Shown one piece after another: positions 22,652 to 34,300 of a DNA stretch of 52,947 nucleotides. The first letter of the stretch is position 1; every line of letters begins with the position of its first letter. The notes beneath the pieces are model-generated. The model did not search any database. It saw nothing but the letters and a program-made list of their open reading frames with translations, and was not told the DNA's origin. The stretch spans positions 1-52,947 of the forward strand of contig WYBB01000017.1 of assembly GCA_011526585.1 (NCBI GenBank), read 5' to 3'. The translations under genes were made by a program, and so were the position numbers. Source of the stretch: Deltaproteobacteria bacterium. GTDB lineage: Bacteria; Myxococcota_A; UBA9042; PHBI01.

Positions 22652-24163
22652 GTGATCGATCTCATCCGGCGCATCCTGACGGCGCGGGTCTACGACGTCG
22701 CGCACGAGACGCCGCTGGTGGCCGCGCCGCGGCTGTCCGAGCGGCTCGGGCAGCGGGTCTGGCTCAAGCGCGAGGACCTGCAGCCTGTCTTCTCGTTCAA
22801 GCTGCGCGGGGCCTACAACAAGATCGCCGGGCTCTCGCCCGAGGCGCGCGCGCGCGGGGTGATCGCGGCCTCGGCCGGCAACCACGCGCAGGGGGTGGCG
22901 CTGGCGGCGGCGCACCTCGGGATCGAGGCGACGATCGCGATGCCGACGACGACGCCGTCGATCAAGGTCGACGCGGTGCGCGCGCTCGGGGCACGGGTCG
23001 AGCTCAGGGGCGACAGCTTCGACGAGTCGCGGGCGTGGGCGTGGGCGCGGGCCGAGGAGGCCGGCCACGTCTTCGTGCACCCTTTCGACGACCTCGACGT
23101 GATCGCCGGCCAGGGCACCATCGCGATGGAGATCGCGCGCCAGCACCCGGGACCGATCGACGCGCTCTTCGTGCCGGTCGGGGGCGGCGGGCTCATCGCG
23201 GGGATCGCGGCCTACTTCGCGTACGTGAGGCCGGAGACCCGCATCATCGGCGTCGAGCCCGAGGACGCGGCGTGCATGCTGGCGGCGCGCCAGGCGGGGC
23301 AGCCGGTGACGCTGCCGAGCATCGGCCTCTTCGTCGACGGCTGCGCGGTCTCGCGCGTCGGTGACCTGCCGTGGTCGTTCACCCGCGAGACGGTGCACGA
23401 GGTGGTGACCGCGACGACCGACGAGGTCTGCGCGGCGATCAAGGACGTCTTCGACGACACGCGCTCGATCGCCGAGCCGGCCGGCGCGCTGGCCGTGGCC
23501 GGCCTCAAGCGCTGGCTCGAGGAGCACCCCGAGGCGCGTGGGCTGACGCTCGTCGCCATCGACTCGGGCGCCAACATGAACTTCGATCGCCTGCGCCACG
23601 TGTCGGAGCGCGCCGAGATCGGTGAGGCGCGCGAGGCGATCTTCGCGGTGACGATCCCGGAAAAAGCTGGTGCTTTCAAGACGTTCTGCGAGGCGCTCGG
23701 GCCGCGCGCGGTGACCGAATTCAACTACCGCTACGCCGACGACAGCGACGCGCACGTCTTCGTCGGCGTCGGGCTGCGCGAGGGGCGGCGCGAGCGCGAG
23801 CACTTGAAGAAGACGCTGCGCGAGGCGGGCTACGAGGTCGTCGACCTCACCGACAACGAGGTCGCCAAGCTGCACGTGCGCCACATGGTCGGCGGCAAGG
23901 CGCCGGCCGTGCACGACGAGGTCGTCTGCCGCTTCGAGTTCCCCGAGCGACCCGGCGCGCTCTTGAAGTTCCTGACGCGCCTGTCGGGCCGCTGGAACAT
24001 CTCGACCTTCCACTACCGCAACCACGGCGCCGCGTTCGGGCGCGTGCTCTGCGGCATGCAGGTCCCACTCGGTGAGCGGCAGGCTTTCTTCGAGGCGCTC
24101 GAGGAGCTCGGCTATCCGTACAGCGACGAGACCGAGAACCCCGCGTATCGCATCTTCCTGTGA
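22652..24163 (+). CDS. ilvA: Biosynthetic threonine ammonia-lyase
   Basis: A 503-residue PLP enzyme converting threonine to 2-oxobutanoate plus ammonia, the first step to isoleucine. The PLP lysine is Lys 50 in SFKLRGAYNK. The substrate loop ASAGNHAQGVA and the phosphate-binding GGGGL (about 177-181) are present. Two C-terminal ACT-like regulatory domains (about 328-400 and 421-503) match the long, isoleucine-inhibited form, as in E. coli (514 residues). The start is GTG 22652 with no close RBS. A four-codon open frame ATGCTGACGCCGTGA (22641-22655), preceded by AGGAAAGG, ends over this GTG and may load ribosomes. Confidence 0.95.
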   Translation: MIDLIRRILTARVYDVAHETPLVAAPRLSERLGQRVWLKREDLQPVFSFKLRGAYNKIAGLSPEARARGVIAASAGNHAQGVALAAAHLGIEATIAMPTTTPSIKVDAVRALGARVELRGDSFDESRAWAWARAEEAGHVFVHPFDDLDVIAGQGTIAMEIARQHPGPIDALFVPVGGGGLIAGIAAYFAYVRPETRIIGVEPEDAACMLAARQAGQPVTLPSIGLFVDGCAVSRVGDLPWSFTRETVHEVVTATTDEVCAAIKDVFDDTRSIAEPAGALAVAGLKRWLEEHPEARGLTLVAIDSGANMNFDRLRHVSERAEIGEAREAIFAVTIPEKAGAFKTFCEALGPRAVTEFNYRYADDSDAHVFVGVGLREGRREREHLKKTLREAGYEVVDLTDNEVAKLHVRHMVGGKAPAVHDEVVCRFEFPERPGALLKFLTRLSGRWNISTFHYRNHGAAFGRVLCGMQVPLGERQAFFEALEELGYPYSDETENPAYRIFL

Positions 24164-24203
24164 GGCTGCTCCGAGGTTGACCGGGCTCGTGGCAGGGCCG
24201 AAC

Positions 24204-24404
24204 ATGGCGCTCATGTCGACCGCGCGCGTGCTCAAGTTGGCCGAGGACGATCCCGAGATCGAGCGACGCTTCGAGCTCGACTTCCTGCTCTCGCTGACCC
24301 GGGACGAGCGCGTGGCCTTGATGCTCGAGCGCTCGCGGATCCTGCGCGAACAGATGAGGCCCCATGAACGTCCCGACGCTCCTCGCGTGTCTAAACGCAC
24401 ATGA
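24204..24404 (+). CDS. Small protein paired with a nucleotidyltransferase (antitoxin-like position)
   Basis: A 66-residue acidic/basic helical protein (STARVLKLAEDDPEIERR, then FLLSLTRDERVALMLERSR). It is chosen because its 3' end overlaps the nucleotidyltransferase start by 41 bases and its helical pattern recurs in small partners of such enzymes. The open frame continues upstream without signal or RBS; ATG 24204 or ATG 24213 are the candidate starts, neither with a strong RBS. A role as regulator or antidote of the neighbour is inferred from arrangement only. Confidence 0.6.
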   Translation: MALMSTARVLKLAEDDPEIERRFELDFLLSLTRDERVALMLERSRILREQMRPHERPDAPRVSKRT

Positions 24405-24828
24405 CGTCGAGTACGTCATCATCGGGGCGACCGCGTTTCCGCACCACGGCTACGCGCGCGCGACGCTCGACATCGACGTCTTGATCGCGGCCACACCCGA
24501 CAACGCCACCCGCACGCGGGACGCGCTGGCGAGCTTCGGATTCGACGTGACGGATGTCAGCGTCGATGACCTGCTCCACTACAAGCTCCTGATCCGCGAT
24601 TACGCCCTCCAGCTCGACATCCATCCCTTCGTCAAGGGGATCGAAGGCCACACGGTGCTCGCGCACGCCGAGCCGTCGTCGATCGGAGGTGTGCCCTGTC
24701 GCGTCGCGAGCCTCGATGACCTGATCGCGATGAAGCGGGCCGCGGGCCGAGCCAAGGACGTCGAGGACCTCGCCGTCCTGCTGGAGCTCCGGGCGCGCAA
24801 GTTCGACGAAACGCCCGACGACCACTAA
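24364..24828 (+). CDS. Nucleotidyltransferase-fold protein (AbiEii/DUF6036-like)
   Basis: A 154-residue protein with the minimal nucleotidyltransferase pattern: YVIIGATAFPHHGYARATLDIDVLI holds the Gly-rich strand-turn and the DxD pair (Asp 36, Asp 38). A third acidic site is plausible in LQLDIHPF. The C-terminal helix region (VASLDDLIAMKRAAGRAKDVEDL) matches the usual ending of AbiEii-like and related stand-alone transferases, where xKRAAGRxKDxxDL is typical. GAGG lies about six bases before ATG 24364. It overlaps the small upstream gene, as toxin/antitoxin or MNT-type pairs do. The target of nucleotide transfer is unknown. Its stop overlaps the stop of pheT on the other strand. Confidence 0.8.
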   Translation: MNVPTLLACLNAHDVEYVIIGATAFPHHGYARATLDIDVLIAATPDNATRTRDALASFGFDVTDVSVDDLLHYKLLIRDYALQLDIHPFVKGIEGHTVLAHAEPSSIGGVPCRVASLDDLIAMKRAAGRAKDVEDLAVLLELRARKFDETPDDH

Positions 24829-27200
24829 CGAGGCTGGCCGCCGACGGCGCCGACCGCGGCCCAGACCTTCGTCTCGACCTCGCGGGCCTCGGCGTCGGTC
24901 AGCGTGCGCTCGGGGTGGCGCAGGGTGACGCTCCAGGCGAGGGACTTCTTGCCTTCGGGCAGGCCGGGGCCGGTCCAGAGGCTCTGGAAGGCGACCTCGC
25001 TGATGAGCTGCCGATCGGCGCTGGCGATGGCGCGCTCGATCGCGCCGGCGGGCACGCTCTTGTCGACGACGACGGCGAAGTCGCGGAAGACGGCGGGGAA
25101 GCGCGGCAGCGGGCGGTAGCGGATCGGCGCGGGCGTCGAGGCGCGCAGGCGATCGAGATCGAGCTCGAGGAAGAAGCCGGTGTGCTTGACGCCGAGCTTG
25201 TGCAGGGTGAGCGGGTGCAGCTCGGCCAGGACACCGATCGGCTGGCCATCGAGCACGAGCCGCGCCTGGCGCACGGGGTGCGCGTACGCCAGCGCGACGC
25301 CGCCGGGATCGAGGGCGGGCACGGCGCGCTCGAGTGTAGCGCAGAGGGTCTGCAGGAGCGCCTTGCCCTGCATGAACCAGCTCGCGCTCTGCGCGTGCGT
25401 CGACGCGACGAGCACGCCGAGCGTCGTCGGCTGGTCGGGCAGCTCGCCCTGGCGCGGGAAGAAGACGCGCCCGATCTCGAAGACGCCGACGGCGTCGAAG
25501 GTGCGCGCGTTCTTGTCGAGGGCGGCGATGAGATGCGGCGTCAGCGCGGTGCGCAGGCACGGCTCGTCGGTCGAGATCGGGTTCCTGAGGTGCACGCGCT
25601 CGGGTGGCGTGATGCCGGCGCGCGAAAGGAAGGCGTCGTCGTCGAAGGAGTAGGTCTGCAGCTCGTCGAGGCCGCAAGCGTTGGTGAGCACCTCGCGGCA
25701 GAGACGCTCGAGCTTCTTCTTGGCGTTGCGGTCGGGCTGGAGCACGGGCACCAGCGGCGCGGCCGGCGGGATGTTGTCGTAGCCGAAGACGCGGCCGACC
25801 TCCTCGACCAGGTCCTCGGCGATGGCGATGTCCTTGGTGGCGCGCCAGCTCGGCACGGTGACGCGCAGGCTGTCGCCGTCGCCGTCGACGCCGAAGTCGA
25901 GGCCGCGCAGGATCGAGACGATGCGCTCGCGGCCGACCGCGAAGCCGAGGCGCTCTTCGACGTAGCCGACCTCGAGCGGGATGAGCGTCGGCTCGGGGTA
26001 GGTGCGGGCGACGTCCATGAAGGCCGAGCTGACGCGGGCACCGGGGCAGAGGTCGAGCACGAGACGGATGAAGGCGCGCGCGCCGTCGTCGACCAGGCGC
26101 GGATCGAGCGACTTCTCGAAGCGCGCCGAGCTCTCGGTGCGCAGGCCGAGGCGCTGGGCGGTCGTGCGCACGCGGGCGGCGTCGAAGTTGGCGGCCTCGA
26201 GCACGACCTCGGTGGTGTCGTCCTTGATCTCCGAGTCGAGCCCGCCCATCACGCCGGCCAGCGCGACGGCGCGCTCGGCGTCAGCGATGACGAGGTCGGC
26301 GGGTCCGAGCTGGCGCTCCTGCCCGTCGAGGGTGGTGAAGCGCTCGTCGGCGCGCGCGCGGCGCACGACGATCTTCGCGCCGGCGATCTGGCGGCGGTCG
26401 AAGGCGTGCAGCGGGTTGCCGAGGTCGAGCATTGCGAAGTTGGTCGCGTCGACGACGTTGTTGATCGGGCGGGTGCCGACGCGCGTGAGCAGGAGGCGCA
26501 GCCAGAGCGGCGAAGGCGCGATCGTGACACCGCTCAAGGTGGTGGCGGAATAGCGCGGGCAGGCGTCGAGGTCTTCGACCTCGATCGTCAGGGGGCGGTC
26601 TCCGGTGAAGGCGACCTCGTGCGAAAGCGGCTTCAGCGGGCGATCGATGAGTGCGGCGATCTCGCGCGCGATCCCGCGGTGGCCCCAGCAGTCGGGCCGG
26701 TGGGTCAGGGACTTGTTGTCGATGACGTAGATCGTGTCAGCGAGGCCCGGGATGGCGGCGGACAGAGGCGTGCCGGGCGCGAGCTCGGCGGGCAGGACCA
26801 TGATGCCGGCGTGCTCGTCGGAGAGGCCGAGCTCCTTCTCGGAGGCGATCATGCCGTGCGAGACGACGCCGGCGACCTCGGCGACGGCGATGGTGAGCTC
26901 GCCCAGGCGCTGGCCGGGCAGCGCGACCGGGACCCGCTGGCCGGCCTCGACGTTGGGCGCGCCGCAGATGATCGTGCGGGTGCCGTGCGGGCCGCAGTCG
27001 ACCAGCGTCTTTCGGACCTTCTTGCCTTCGAGGCCGTGCACCTCGAGCACGTGGCCGACGACGACCTGGTCGAGATCGGCGCCGACCTCTTCGATGCCGT
27101 CGAGCTCGGCGACGGCCATGGTGAAGCGGCGGCCGAGCTCGGCGAGATCGATGCCGGCGAGATCGACGTGGCGGGAGAGCCAGTTGCAGGAGATCCGCAT
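24825..27200 (-). CDS. pheT: Phenylalanine-tRNA ligase beta subunit
   Basis: A 791-residue subunit of the (alpha-beta)2 synthetase. It has the N-terminal signature MRISCNWLSRHVDL, a tRNA-binding OB domain (about 39-150; VVGHVLEVHG, CGAPNVEAGQRVPVALPG), the B3/B4 editing region (YSATTLSGVTIAPSP, ... ATNFAMLDLGNPLHAFD), the B5 domain, the catalytic-like core (FGYDNIPPAAPL) and the FDX-ACB anticodon-binding end (RFPAVFRDFAVVVDKSVPAG, KSLAWSVTLRHPERTLTD). Length is normal. It begins three bases after the pheS stop. The C-terminal stop codon overlaps that of the opposing nucleotidyltransferase. Confidence 0.97.
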   Translation of the reverse strand: MRISCNWLSRHVDLAGIDLAELGRRFTMAVAELDGIEEVGADLDQVVVGHVLEVHGLEGKKVRKTLVDCGPHGTRTIICGAPNVEAGQRVPVALPGQRLGELTIAVAEVAGVVSHGMIASEKELGLSDEHAGIMVLPAELAPGTPLSAAIPGLADTIYVIDNKSLTHRPDCWGHRGIAREIAALIDRPLKPLSHEVAFTGDRPLTIEVEDLDACPRYSATTLSGVTIAPSPLWLRLLLTRVGTRPINNVVDATNFAMLDLGNPLHAFDRRQIAGAKIVVRRARADERFTTLDGQERQLGPADLVIADAERAVALAGVMGGLDSEIKDDTTEVVLEAANFDAARVRTTAQRLGLRTESSARFEKSLDPRLVDDGARAFIRLVLDLCPGARVSSAFMDVARTYPEPTLIPLEVGYVEERLGFAVGRERIVSILRGLDFGVDGDGDSLRVTVPSWRATKDIAIAEDLVEEVGRVFGYDNIPPAAPLVPVLQPDRNAKKKLERLCREVLTNACGLDELQTYSFDDDAFLSRAGITPPERVHLRNPISTDEPCLRTALTPHLIAALDKNARTFDAVGVFEIGRVFFPRQGELPDQPTTLGVLVASTHAQSASWFMQGKALLQTLCATLERAVPALDPGGVALAYAHPVRQARLVLDGQPIGVLAELHPLTLHKLGVKHTGFFLELDLDRLRASTPAPIRYRPLPRFPAVFRDFAVVVDKSVPAGAIERAIASADRQLISEVAFQSLWTGPGLPEGKKSLAWSVTLRHPERTLTDAEAREVETKVWAAVGAVGGQPR

Positions 27201-27203
27201 CGC

Positions 27204-28292
<1,089 letters not shown>

Positions 28293-28399
28293 CGCTCGTC
28301 CCTTTCCCGCGGCGGGGCGCGGGGCTGGGGACCTTAGCGAGGTCGTCGGGCTTTGTCATCGGCCTTGTGGCGGCCCGGAACCACCGTGGTCCTCGGAGA

Positions 28400-31300
28400 T
28401 CAGTTGAAGTCCCCGAGGCTCCCGCTGGTGCCGTTGCTTCCGCTCTTCCCGGGCGATGATCCGCCCGAGCCACCGCTACCGACCGAGCCGCCCTGGAAGC
28501 TGTTGTTGCTCTGAGTGAGCGAGCCGCCTGAGCGATAGATCCCATAGGAGTATCCGCCGGCTCCACCACCGCCGCCGCCCGAGTGACCGCCGCGCGCGCC
28601 GCTGCCGCCATTGCCGCCGGCCTTTGAGTCGCCGGCCCCGGAGCCACCGTTGCCGCCCGCGCCGCCGGGCTGACCGCCGCGTCCGAGGCCGCCGTTTCCA
28701 CCATTGCCGCCATTGCCGCGGACGAAGAGCGAGTGTCTCACGGTCAGGGTCGAGCTCTGACCGAAGACCCCGAAGCTGCCACCGCCGCCCCAGCCGCGCA
28801 GCCCAGCCGCCGGTGCCGCGCAGCCCCCGGCGCCGCCGCCGCCACCGCCCGCGCCGTAGGAGTCGATCCCGCAGTCACAACCGCCGCTGCCGCCGCCGCC
28901 ACCGCCGCCGCGCCCGTGGCTCCCGACGACACCGTCGCCCCCGTTCCTCGCGTACCAGAAGCCGTCGATGAGCTGGCCACCGCTCGAGCCGCCGCCACCC
29001 GCGGCGCCGTCACGGGCGTAGCTCCCGGCGACACAATCGGCGGGACAGCTGCTGGTCGTCTCACCCGCGTCGCATACCCCGTTCGAGCAGCGCGCCGCAT
29101 GCCCTCCCGCGCCGTTGGCGCATGTGCTGCAGTTCGTGTTCGACGTGCCTGCCGTACCTCCTCCGCCCGGCGCGAGCGTTGGGCTCGGGCCGAAGCCCCA
29201 TGAGCCGCCGAGCCCGTTCGTCGCGTCGCAGTTGCCATCGCAGATCCCGAAGGTGCAATCGCAGCTGCTGTCCATCTTGCCGCCGGCGCCGCCGGGGCCA
29301 CCGCTGGTGTTGGTGGCGCCGCAAGAGTGGATACCCGCGTCGCCGCCCGCGCCACGGCTCGAGTCGTTGCAGCAGGTGCCGAACTCGTTGGCCGCGCCAC
29401 CGTTCCCCCCGCTGGGCGCGGAGCTGCTGCTCGCCGCGGTCCCGTTGTTGCCAGAGCTGCCTGCGGCGCCATTGCCCTGGTTGATGGTCACGCGCAGGAG
29501 GGTCAGTGCACTACTGCTCGCGTGAATGCCGTAGCTCGACTTGCCGGGGCCCGGGCTGCCGTTGCGCGCGCTCGTCGAGGGGGCATCGATGACCAGATCC
29601 ATGAGGGTCGCGGTCACGCCGGTCGCCTTGAACACCATCGACTGACCGCTCGCCGCGTGAACACCCCCGGAGATCCGGACGGTGTGTCCGGACGTCGTAC
29701 GGGCGGCGCGCACCCAGGCGCTGTTGAAGCCGCCGACCAGGGTCTTGCCGTTGGGCAGATCGAAGGGACCGACATAGGCCGAGGTGTGCGCCTGGATGTA
29801 GATGAACTGCTTGTTGGCGCTCACCGAGCGTGCGAGGCCTTGCCCGAGCGTCCTGCAGGGGCTGGTGATCGCGCCGCAGCCGCTCGTGTCTGAGCCGCTC
29901 GCGAGCGAGACGAAGATCCCGGCGTCGACGTTGCCGTCGATCCCGTCGCAGTTGTCGTCGATGAACGCGGGGGTGGCGGTCGTCTCGAAGCTCTCGCTGA
30001 GGCCGTAGCCCGGCACCGATGAGTAGTCGTCCACCCAACCGTCCTCGGTACCGGTGCAGCTGCGCTTCGTACCGGCGCAGGCGCCGAGCTGGTTGGTGTT
30101 GTTCGGCGCCACGAGGTTGTCGTCGTCGGTGCCGTCGCAGTCGTTGTCCTTGCCGTCGCAGATCTCGCTGACCGAGTTGCCGGGCACACAGGTCTTCGGC
30201 GCGCCACCTTCGCAGATGTCCACGACCCGACGACACTCGCCGACCCCGCACTCCTGCGTGCCGGGGTTGGTCGGGTCGCACGCGCCCGCGAGCTGATCGG
30301 TGCAGGTGCCGGCGCGTGGCGCCTGGCAGACCGCGTGGCAGCTCGAGCTCGCGGTGCCCTGCGCCGCGCTCGGGCAGACGTCGGCGGGTCCCTGACAGGC
30401 GCCCAGACCGTTGCAGCCGACGTTCGCCGCGCTGACGTTGGCGCGCTTGTAGCAGGTCTTGTCGCTGAAACCCCAGTACCAGTCGCCGCAGCTCACGGCG
30501 CCGCACTCGCTCGCTGGATCGGTGCCGCTGCCGATGTTGAGGCAGATCCCCTCGTTGTCGGCCAGGTTGCAGGCGCGGCAGGTGCCGGTACAGCTCTCGG
30601 AGCAGCATACGCCGTCGACGCAGCTCAGGCCGGCCGCGCACTGCGAGTCGGGTCCGCAGGCCTCGCCGACGTCCTGGTCAGGCACGCAGATCCCGCCTTC
30701 GCAGTGCGCGCCGCCGTCGCAGACGCCGTCGTCGGCGCACTGGGTCGGACACCCAGACCCGCCGCCTTGATCCTGGGCCGCCGAGCAGAAGACCGAGTCG
30801 TAGTAGCCGCAGGTGCTGCGCTCGCGGCCCGAGCAGCCCGAGTCGTCGTCGATCGGCGTCGTGCCGAGGGCGCAGATCGAGTCGTCGCAGATCGGGTCGA
30901 GGCGGGTGCCCGAGCAGGTCGTCGCGTCGTTGCAGGTGCTTGGGCGGCCGTAGGTCGCGGCGTTGCAGTTGGCGGCCGTCGCGCAGCAGTCGCCGCTTGC
31001 ACAGCAGAAGCCGTTCTGACAGTGGCCGCTGGTGCATTGCACGCCGTTGGTGCAGGCCTGGCCATCGTCGCGCTTGAGCTTGCATACCGAGACGTCGCAG
31101 AAGGCGTCGAGGTCGCACTTGGCGTGGGAGTCGCAGCTCGTGGGGCAGCTCGGTGCGAGCTGATCGACGCCGCCCGTGCAGGACACGGACGGGTAGGGGC
31201 CGCAGGTGTTGGCGACCACGCCGGGACCACAGGCGCTGTCGTTGGGGGCGTCCTCGACGGTGGCACAGACCTTCGCGTCACAGAGCGCCGTGTCGCGGGT

Positions 31301-34300
31301 TCCCTGACAGCTCGCGGGGAAGTCGCAGACCGCGGCGCCGGTGTAGCTCGCGGGGCAGTCGGCGGCGACGTTGCAGCAGTCACCGCTCTCGCAGCAGATC
31401 TGGTTGTCGCAGTAGTCCGAGGCGCAGTCGCTGGCTTCGTCACAGGCGCTGCCGTCGGGCAGGTCCGCGGTGCAGACCGAGTCGCAGTGGAAGCCGGCGC
31501 GGCACTCCTCGTCCGCGGTACACGACGCCGGACAGGTGGGCGGCTCCTGGCTTGCGCCGCCGATGCAGTAGACGGGCAAATAAGGCGCGCAGTCGAGAGC
31601 CTGTACACCCTCATCGCAGCGCGAGTCGTCCTGCACGACCTCGGACTCGCAGCGGCTCTCGAGGCAGACCGCGTCCACGCGCTCGCCCTGGCAGGTGATC
31701 GTATCGAAGCAGCTCGCCGCTTCGGAGTAGGCGGGCGGGCAGTCGCTCGCCTCGGCGCAGCAGTCGCCGTCGCTGCAGCAGAAGCCGTTGGCGCAGTGCT
31801 CGGTGGCGCAGTCGCTGTCCTCGTCGCAGGCGCCGCCGTCGGCGACGTCTGCGACGCAGGTGCCGTCGCAGTGGAACCCGTCGACACATTCGGCGTCTGA
31901 CGCGCAGGTCTGCGGGCACTCCGGGGCGAGCTGGGTCACGGCGCCAGTGCAGTAGCGCGGCTGGTAGGGATCGCAGCTCAAGGCGAGGACCGAGGCGAGG
32001 CAGGCCTCGTCGGTGTCGATCGGTGCACTGGTACCGCAGACGTTGTCGTCGCAGACGCGGTCGCGGCGGCTGCCCTGGCACTGGGCAGGGGTGTTGCAGG
32101 CGGGCGGGCTCGCGTAGCTCTCGGGGCAGTGGGAGGGCTGCGCGCAGCAGTCGCCGGTGGCGCAGCAATAGCCGTTCTGGCAGTGCCCGCTCGCGCACTG
32201 ATCGGCGGCCGTGCAGGCGATGCCGTTGACGCGCTTGGCGGCACAGGTCCCGTTGTCGCAGAAGGCGTCGGCGTCGCACTGCTGGTTGGAGTCGCAGCTC
32301 GTACGACAGACCGGCGGGGGTTGGTCGGGCTGACCCGTGCAGTAGACCGCCGCGAAGTAGCCGCAGTCGTCGGCGAGCACGGCCTGGGTGCAGGCGGTGT
32401 CGTCGGGACTGCCGACCGTCGTGCCGCAGACGTGGTTGGCGCAGGCCGCGATGTCGCGTGTGCCCTGGCACGTCGTCGGAAAGTCGCAGGACGGCGTGCC
32501 GGAGTAAGACGACGGGCAGTCCTGGGGGAGGTTGCAGCAGTCGCCGGAGACGCAGCAGATCCCATTGGCGCAATATCCGGTCAGGCAGTCGTTCGGCTCG
32601 TCGCAGAAGTTGCCGTCGGGCAGGTCCGGTACGCAGACGGCGTCACAGTGGAAGCCGGCCTCGCAGTCGTCGTCCGAGGTGCAGGAGGTCCCACAGACCG
32701 GCGGGTTCTGGTTGGCGGCGCCGGTGCAGTAGACCGAGACGTTCGGCCCGCAGTCGTTGGCCTCGACGTTGGCGTCGCAACCGGAGTCGTCGCTGACGGT
32801 GCGACCCTCGCAGCGGTTGTCGAGACAGAGGGCGTCGATGCGCTCGCCCTGGCAGGTCACGTTGTCGAGGCAGGCCGAGGGGGCGCGGTAGACGTCCGGA
32901 CAGTCGTCCGCGCTGGCGCAGCAGTCGCCGCCGGTGCAGCAGAAGCCGTTCTCGCAGTGGCCGGTGGCGCAGTCGCTGTCCTCGTCGCAGCTGCCGCCGG
33001 TCGGCGCGTCGGCGACGCAGGTACCGTCGCAGTGGAAGCCGTCGACGCAGTCTTCGTCGCGATCGCAGCTCGTGGGGCAGGCAGGCGCGGTCTGGCTCGT
33101 AAGACCCGAGCAGAAGACCGGCTGATAGGGTGTGCAGTCGCGCGCCTGGACCGCGGCGTCGCAGGCCGAGTCGTCGGCGACCGGCTCGGAGAGCGAGCAG
33201 ACCGACTCGACGCACCTGGCGTCACGGCGCGTGCCCTGGCAGCTCTGGCTGTTGTCACAGGCGGGCGCCTGCCGATACGCGGCGGGGCAGTCGTCGGGCT
33301 GGCGGCAGCAGTCACCGGCCGCGCAGCAGAAGCCGTTCTGACAGTGGTCGCTGTCGCAGGTCGAGCCGTCGAGGCACGGGCTGCCGTCGGTGGCATTGGG
33401 CACGCAGCGCCCCTGGTCGCTGCAATAGGCGCCCTCGACACATTGCGTGTCGTCGGCGCAGGTCGTGGCGCAGGTGGCTCCGTCGGCGGCGCAGGTGAAG
33501 AGGCCGCACGGCTCGGGGGCCTGATAGACGCAGTGCCCCTCGACGCAGGAAGGCGGGCCGGTCGCGACAAAGCCGCTGCCGGACGCGGCGCACGCGGCTG
33601 GCGCGCAGTCGTCCCAGACCTCGTCGGTCGCGCCGTCGCAGTCGTCGTCGATCGCGTTGCAGCGCTCGGGCTCGGGCGCGCGGCCGACGCAGATCTCGGC
33701 GCCGTCCTGGCAGGCGGTGAGGCCGGGGCAGCTGTCCTCGCCGCGGGTGATGGTGCACGCGAGCGGAGTGATGTCGTCGGTCGCGCCGTTGCAGTCGTCG
33801 TCTTCGCCGTTGCACGTCTCGGGCGCGGCGAGCGCGCCGTCACAGGGCAGGAGCCCCTCCGGTCCGCAAGTACGCACGCCTTCACAGGCGCCGAGGTCGT
33901 TGCGCACGACGCAGGTCGTCTCGTAGGGCTCGGTGGACCAGTCGGGGCGGCACTGGCAGAGGCCGGCGCTGGGGCGGCAGAGGCGGGCCTCGGCGCCGCC
34001 CGGCAGGGGCACCGTGGCGCAGTCGTAGCCGGCGGGGCAGGCCAGGTCGTCGCCGCAGGCGGTGGCGCAGAAGCGGCCCTCGTCGGGATCGTCGGCGGGA
34101 AGGCAGTAGGCCTGCTCGCGCGCGCCGGCGACGGCGCAGTCGGTGTGCGCCATGCACGGGCGGCAGAGCGGCACGTGGCGCGGCACGCAGACGCTGAGCG
34201 GGTCGGGGCCGAAGGCGGTGGTGGTCAGGCAGTCGTAGCCGACCGGGCACTCGAGCGAGCAGACCTTGGTGCAGGTGAAACCGTCGGGCCCTTCGATGCA

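Noticed and set aside
21560..24400. 946-codon minus-strand open frame over tolR-like genes and ilvA
   Set aside because: It lies antisense to ExbD motifs and the ilvA catalytic site; no recognisable domain.
28360..28376. Third copy of the GGHKGR palindrome near pheS
   Set aside because: Only the core CCACAAGG and broken flanks match; kept as a possibility in the repeat entry, not called as a copy.
30600..33400. CRISPR-like array suggested by regular spacing
   Set aside because: The periodicity (384-390 bp) is in frame and encodes Cys-rich protein repeats; there are no short identical repeats with unique spacers.
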